Shown piece by piece: positions 61,265-64,000 of a DNA stretch of 64,000 nt; the stretch's first letter is position 1, and the number at the start of each line of letters is the position of its first letter. The stretch comes from Marinicauda pacifica. GTDB taxonomy: Bacteria; Pseudomonadota; Alphaproteobacteria; Caulobacterales; Maricaulaceae. The position numbers were made by a program, and so were the translations under genes. The notes under the pieces were generated by a model that was not told the origin of the DNA, did no database searches, and saw only the letters and a program-made list of their open reading frames with translations. The stretch covers positions 62,001 to 126,000 of the forward strand of contig NZ_SRXV01000003.1 of the NCBI RefSeq assembly GCF_004793635.1, read 5' to 3'.

Positions 61265-62034
61265 ATCCAGAACACCACTTTGCGCTGATGGCGGATGAGG
61301 GCGAAGACGGCAACCGCCCACCCGATTACGGCAAGTGCACTGCACACCGCGATACTGATCCCGGCCGGCGCCTCACCCATAAGCGGGGCGCGCACGATCT
61401 CCAGAAAGTGCGCGAAAGGATTGTAGAGCACATAGGCCGAGCGGAAACCCGAGACCGCGCTCGGCACCCAGAAGATGGGCGTGACGAACAGGAAGAAGCC
61501 CATCAGCTGGGAGATGAGCTGGCCCAGATCGCGATAACGCGCCGACATCAGCGCGACCAGGATCGAGAGCCAGGCCAGATTGACCAGCAAGAGCGGGAAG
61601 GTGAACAGCAACGGCAAGGGATCGGGCGTCGTGCCGAAAATCACCGCGACCACGACGAAGACGAACATGTTGTGTCCGAACACGATCAGATTGCGGACCA
61701 CGATCCGCAACGGAAAGATGATCGGCGGCACCGAGGATTGACGCAGGATCGAGCCGGCTTGCGGAAACGCGTTCGTGGCATCCACCACGGTGCTGGAGAT
61801 CAGGAACCAGAACAGGAGACCGGCCGCCAGGAAGGGAAAATAACCGTCCTGCGAGATATTCATCAGGCCCGAATAGAGAAACCCGATGCCGGCAATGGTG
61901 AGTGCCAGGTGGCCTACCGTCCAGAACGGACCGATCACCGACCCGCGATAGCGCTGCTTGATGTCCTGCCAGGCCAGAAAGGTCCAGAAACGCCACCGGC
62001 GCATGCCGCCGGCAATGGTTTGAAGACCGGTCAT
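61261..62034 (-). CDS. wzm: Polysaccharide ABC exporter permease Wzm
   Basis: Membrane partner of Wzt, 257 residues with six predicted helices. ABC-2-type features: the amphipathic start FLAWQDIKQRYRGSVIGPFW, FLSGL-like segments, and the end PFAHFLEIVRAPLMGE. I chose the ATG at MTGLQTIAGG, which fits the family; a TTG 27 codons upstream is also open. Wzm-Wzt are coupled and followed by the dual glycosyltransferase, as in ABC-dependent O-antigen clusters. Confidence 0.93.
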   Translation of the reverse strand: MTGLQTIAGGMRRWRFWTFLAWQDIKQRYRGSVIGPFWTVGHLALTIAGIGFLYSGLMNISQDGYFPFLAAGLLFWFLISSTVVDATNAFPQAGSILRQSSVPPIIFPLRIVVRNLIVFGHNMFVFVVVAVIFGTTPDPLPLLFTFPLLLVNLAWLSILVALMSARYRDLGQLISQLMGFFLFVTPIFWVPSAVSGFRSAYVLYNPFAHFLEIVRAPLMGEAPAGISIAVCSALAVIGWAVAVFALIRHQRKVVFWI

Positions 62035-62140
62035 CGCACCGTCCCGTATAATTCCGCCCCCGCGGCGTCGCGCAGCCCGCGACGACTCTCTACGGGGCTC
62101 ACTGTCTTGAGGCAAGAAATCGATACACGGTTGAACTTGC

Positions 62141-63913
62141 TCATGCCCGCTCCTCGCGAAGACGGAAATCCTCGTGCGTCCGGGACAGGTGAATGGAGTA
62201 GAAAGCGTCCGGCTTCGTGTTCGTCTGCCAGCGCTTCATCATGTACTCGGCTTCGGTCTGGAAGCGGGCGCGCTTCTCCGGGGAGTCTTCCTGCCCGCGG
62301 CTGACCGATTCATGGTGGTAGAGTTCGGCGAAGGGCGTGAACAGATTGCTGTAGCCAGCCTCGCGCACGCGGAGGCAGAAATCGACATCGTTGAACGCGA
62401 CGCGAAGTTCGGTCTCGTTCAGCCCCCCGACCTCTTCGAAGACCGCGCGTCGCACCAGCAGGCAGGCGGCCGTCACGGCCGAGACTTCGTGAGTGACGGT
62501 CATGCGGCCGAAATAGCCGAACGTGTCGCGCGGAAGATATTTGTGCGAATGCCCGGCAACGTCGCCAATGCCCAAGACCACCCCGCCATGCTGGATGCGC
62601 TCGTCGGGAAAATAGAGCTTCGCGCCGACACACCCCACCATCGGGCGCGCAGCCAGGCTGGCCATTTCCGACAGCCAGTCATCGTGGATGATCTCGATAT
62701 CGTTGTTGACCAGCCCCAGGATCGAGCCCGTCGCCTCGCGCGCCGCGAAGTTGTTGATCGCCGAATAATTGAACGGCCGGTCGTAGCGCAGCACGCGCAC
62801 GCGGTCGTCCTGTTCCAGTTCCTTGAACAGACGCAGCGCCTTGGGATCGCTCGACTGGTTGTCGACCAGAAGGATCTCGTAGTCGGGATAGTCGGTCTTC
62901 TCCAGGATCGATCCTACCGAAAGCTGGACGAGATCGGCCCGGTCCCGCGTCGGGATGATCAGGCTGACCCGCGGAGCCGGCGCCGGCAGATCAAAGCGCA
63001 CCCGGTAATAGGGCGACTGCCCCGCCTGGCCGATCGTGCCCTGATCGTCGCGCCGGTCGAGATGCTCCAGCAGCGCGCGGCGGCCCGCCTCGAACGTATA
63101 GGACTTCTCACCCGCTCCTGCCGCGGCGCTGCCCGGGATGGAGCGCCAGTGGTAGAGGATCTTGGGCAGGTGAACGATGTTCCGGCCGTCGACATGGTCG
63201 ACGATGCGCAGGTTGAGATCATAGTCCTGGCTGCCGTCGAAGGCGCTGCGCCAGCCACCCACGGCGCGGATATTGTCCGCGCGATGGACAGTCAGGTGGT
63301 TGAAGTAATTCTGGCTGAGCAGCAGGTGGTAGGAAAAATCGGGCTTGAAGAACGGGTCGTAGCGCCGCCCCTGGATGTCGATCTTGTCCTCATCGCTGTA
63401 GATCAGCTCGGCACCCGGCGAGCGTCCGATGGCAAGAACAATTTCGGCCAGAGCCTGGGGGCGAAGCACGTCGTCGTGATCGAGCAGTGCAATCCACTCG
63501 CCATCGGCCAGCTCGAACGCGCTCTGCGTCGCGGCCGATATGCCCCCGTTTTGCTCGCGGAAAACCACCTGGATGCGAGAATCTCGCTGCTGCCAAAGCT
63601 CAAGCCGGCGGCGCAGCGCGGCATCCCCCGAGGCATCCTCGGCAATGCAGAGCTGCCAGTTGGTATAGAACTGGGAGCGGACGGACTCGATCGCCTGGTC
63701 CAATAGATCGATCGGGGTCTTGTAGGCGGGCATCACGATCGAGATCAGCGGCAGCTCGCCGAGCCGGCCGATCGCCTCGCCATACTCCTTGCGTGTGGGA
63801 TGAACGTCGAACCGCTCGATCCAACGCTCGTATTCTGCGCCGGTCTTATGAAGCGACAGGACCGGCTCTGTACTCGCCGGCATCGAAACGGGCAGCGCGA
63901 AATGTCGCTCCAT
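62141..63913 (-). CDS. Tandem GT2-family glycosyltransferase (possibly 5'-truncated by the window)
   Basis: A 590-residue protein with two GT-A domains. Domain 1 (residues about 55-290) has ISIVMPAYKTPIDLLDQAIE, GGISAATQSAFELADGEWIALLDHDD and IYSDEDKID. Domain 2 (about 320-560) has VSLIIPTRDRADLVQLSVGS, LVDNQSSDPKAL, NNDIEII and a CLLVRRAVFEEVGGLNE acceptor-site block. It resembles the double-GT2 proteins that make rhamnose-rich O-polysaccharides. The ATG is at MERHFALPVS, but the frame stays open to the right edge with an Arg-rich helical stretch, so the gene may start beyond the window. Confidence 0.9.
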   Translation of the reverse strand: MERHFALPVSMPASTEPVLSLHKTGAEYERWIERFDVHPTRKEYGEAIGRLGELPLISIVMPAYKTPIDLLDQAIESVRSQFYTNWQLCIAEDASGDAALRRRLELWQQRDSRIQVVFREQNGGISAATQSAFELADGEWIALLDHDDVLRPQALAEIVLAIGRSPGAELIYSDEDKIDIQGRRYDPFFKPDFSYHLLLSQNYFNHLTVHRADNIRAVGGWRSAFDGSQDYDLNLRIVDHVDGRNIVHLPKILYHWRSIPGSAAAGAGEKSYTFEAGRRALLEHLDRRDDQGTIGQAGQSPYYRVRFDLPAPAPRVSLIIPTRDRADLVQLSVGSILEKTDYPDYEILLVDNQSSDPKALRLFKELEQDDRVRVLRYDRPFNYSAINNFAAREATGSILGLVNNDIEIIHDDWLSEMASLAARPMVGCVGAKLYFPDERIQHGGVVLGIGDVAGHSHKYLPRDTFGYFGRMTVTHEVSAVTAACLLVRRAVFEEVGGLNETELRVAFNDVDFCLRVREAGYSNLFTPFAELYHHESVSRGQEDSPEKRARFQTEAEYMMKRWQTNTKPDAFYSIHLSRTHEDFRLREERA

Positions 63914-64000
63914 CGTCTGACCCGCTCGCAGCGCTCTCCAGAGCCGCCTCGCCTGTCGTTGCTCGCGCGTGGCGCGTAAGACGCGGGGCCGCAGGAGATC

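Overview
The window is GC-rich, densely coded chromosomal DNA from an alphaproteobacterium. Gene content and order point to the Maricaulales/Hyphomonadaceae type (Maricaulis, Oceanicaulis and relatives). The clues are a zapA - 6S RNA - 5-formyl-THF cyclo-ligase block, a HIG1-type small membrane protein beside a PduO-type corrinoid adenosyltransferase, a SqdB-type UDP-sulfoquinovose synthase, and a Xps-like type II secretion set. This placement is inference. I see no phage, insertion sequence, CRISPR array, tRNA or rRNA.

Bases 1-8.1 kb hold a partial DMT transporter, a TetR regulator with a probable operator, HIG1 and the cobalamin adenosyltransferase, then ybgC, a cyclopropane-fatty-acid synthase and ruvCAB on the minus strand, and two tandem duplicated lipoproteins. 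Bases 8.1-14.1 kb are a minus-strand run: yebC, cmk, an aldo/keto reductase, pgi and tkt. Bases 14.3-20.5 kb are a plus-strand envelope-sugar operon: kdsB, a histidine phosphatase, an O-antigen ligase-like protein, an undecaprenyl-phosphate sugar transferase, an FSA-type transaldolase and glmM. Next come serA, a lipid-anchored subtilase with a probable autotransporter barrel, a UDP-glucuronate 4-epimerase, ymdB, fpr, 5-FCL, 6S RNA, zapA and a DUF4164-like protein.

Bases 28.7-34.4 kb form a sulfur block: sqdB-cysH-cysQ on plus converging on cysD-cysNC on minus. These genes activate and reduce sulfate and supply sulfite for UDP-sulfoquinovose. Bases 34.5-41.1 kb hold a WbpE-like aminotransferase, glmS and rmlC-B-D-A (dTDP-rhamnose) on minus.

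Bases 41.3-57.0 kb are a rearranged type II secretion locus. gspJ-K-L-M-N-D-O-I run on plus and gspE-F-G-H on minus, meeting tail to tail. Two related SAM methyltransferases sit inside the locus, a methyltransferase fused to a DUF2793-like domain lies at its left edge, and an abundant-looking secreted protein of unknown function lies at its right edge. Bases 57.3-64 kb hold a 988-residue dual glycosyltransferase, Wzt, Wzm and a tandem GT2, which together look like an ABC-dependent rhamnose-containing polysaccharide system.

Metabolically, the fructose-6-phosphate node (Pgi, Tkt, FSA/TalC) feeds GlmS/GlmM (amino sugars) and RmlABCD (rhamnose). KdsB, the sugar transferase, the ligase and Wzm/Wzt build the envelope glycans. 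The sulfur block adds sulfonated and possibly sulfated sugars. The most interesting parts are the methyltransferase-loaded secretion locus, the methyltransferase-DUF2793 fusion, and the sulfoquinovose/sulfate-reduction unit.
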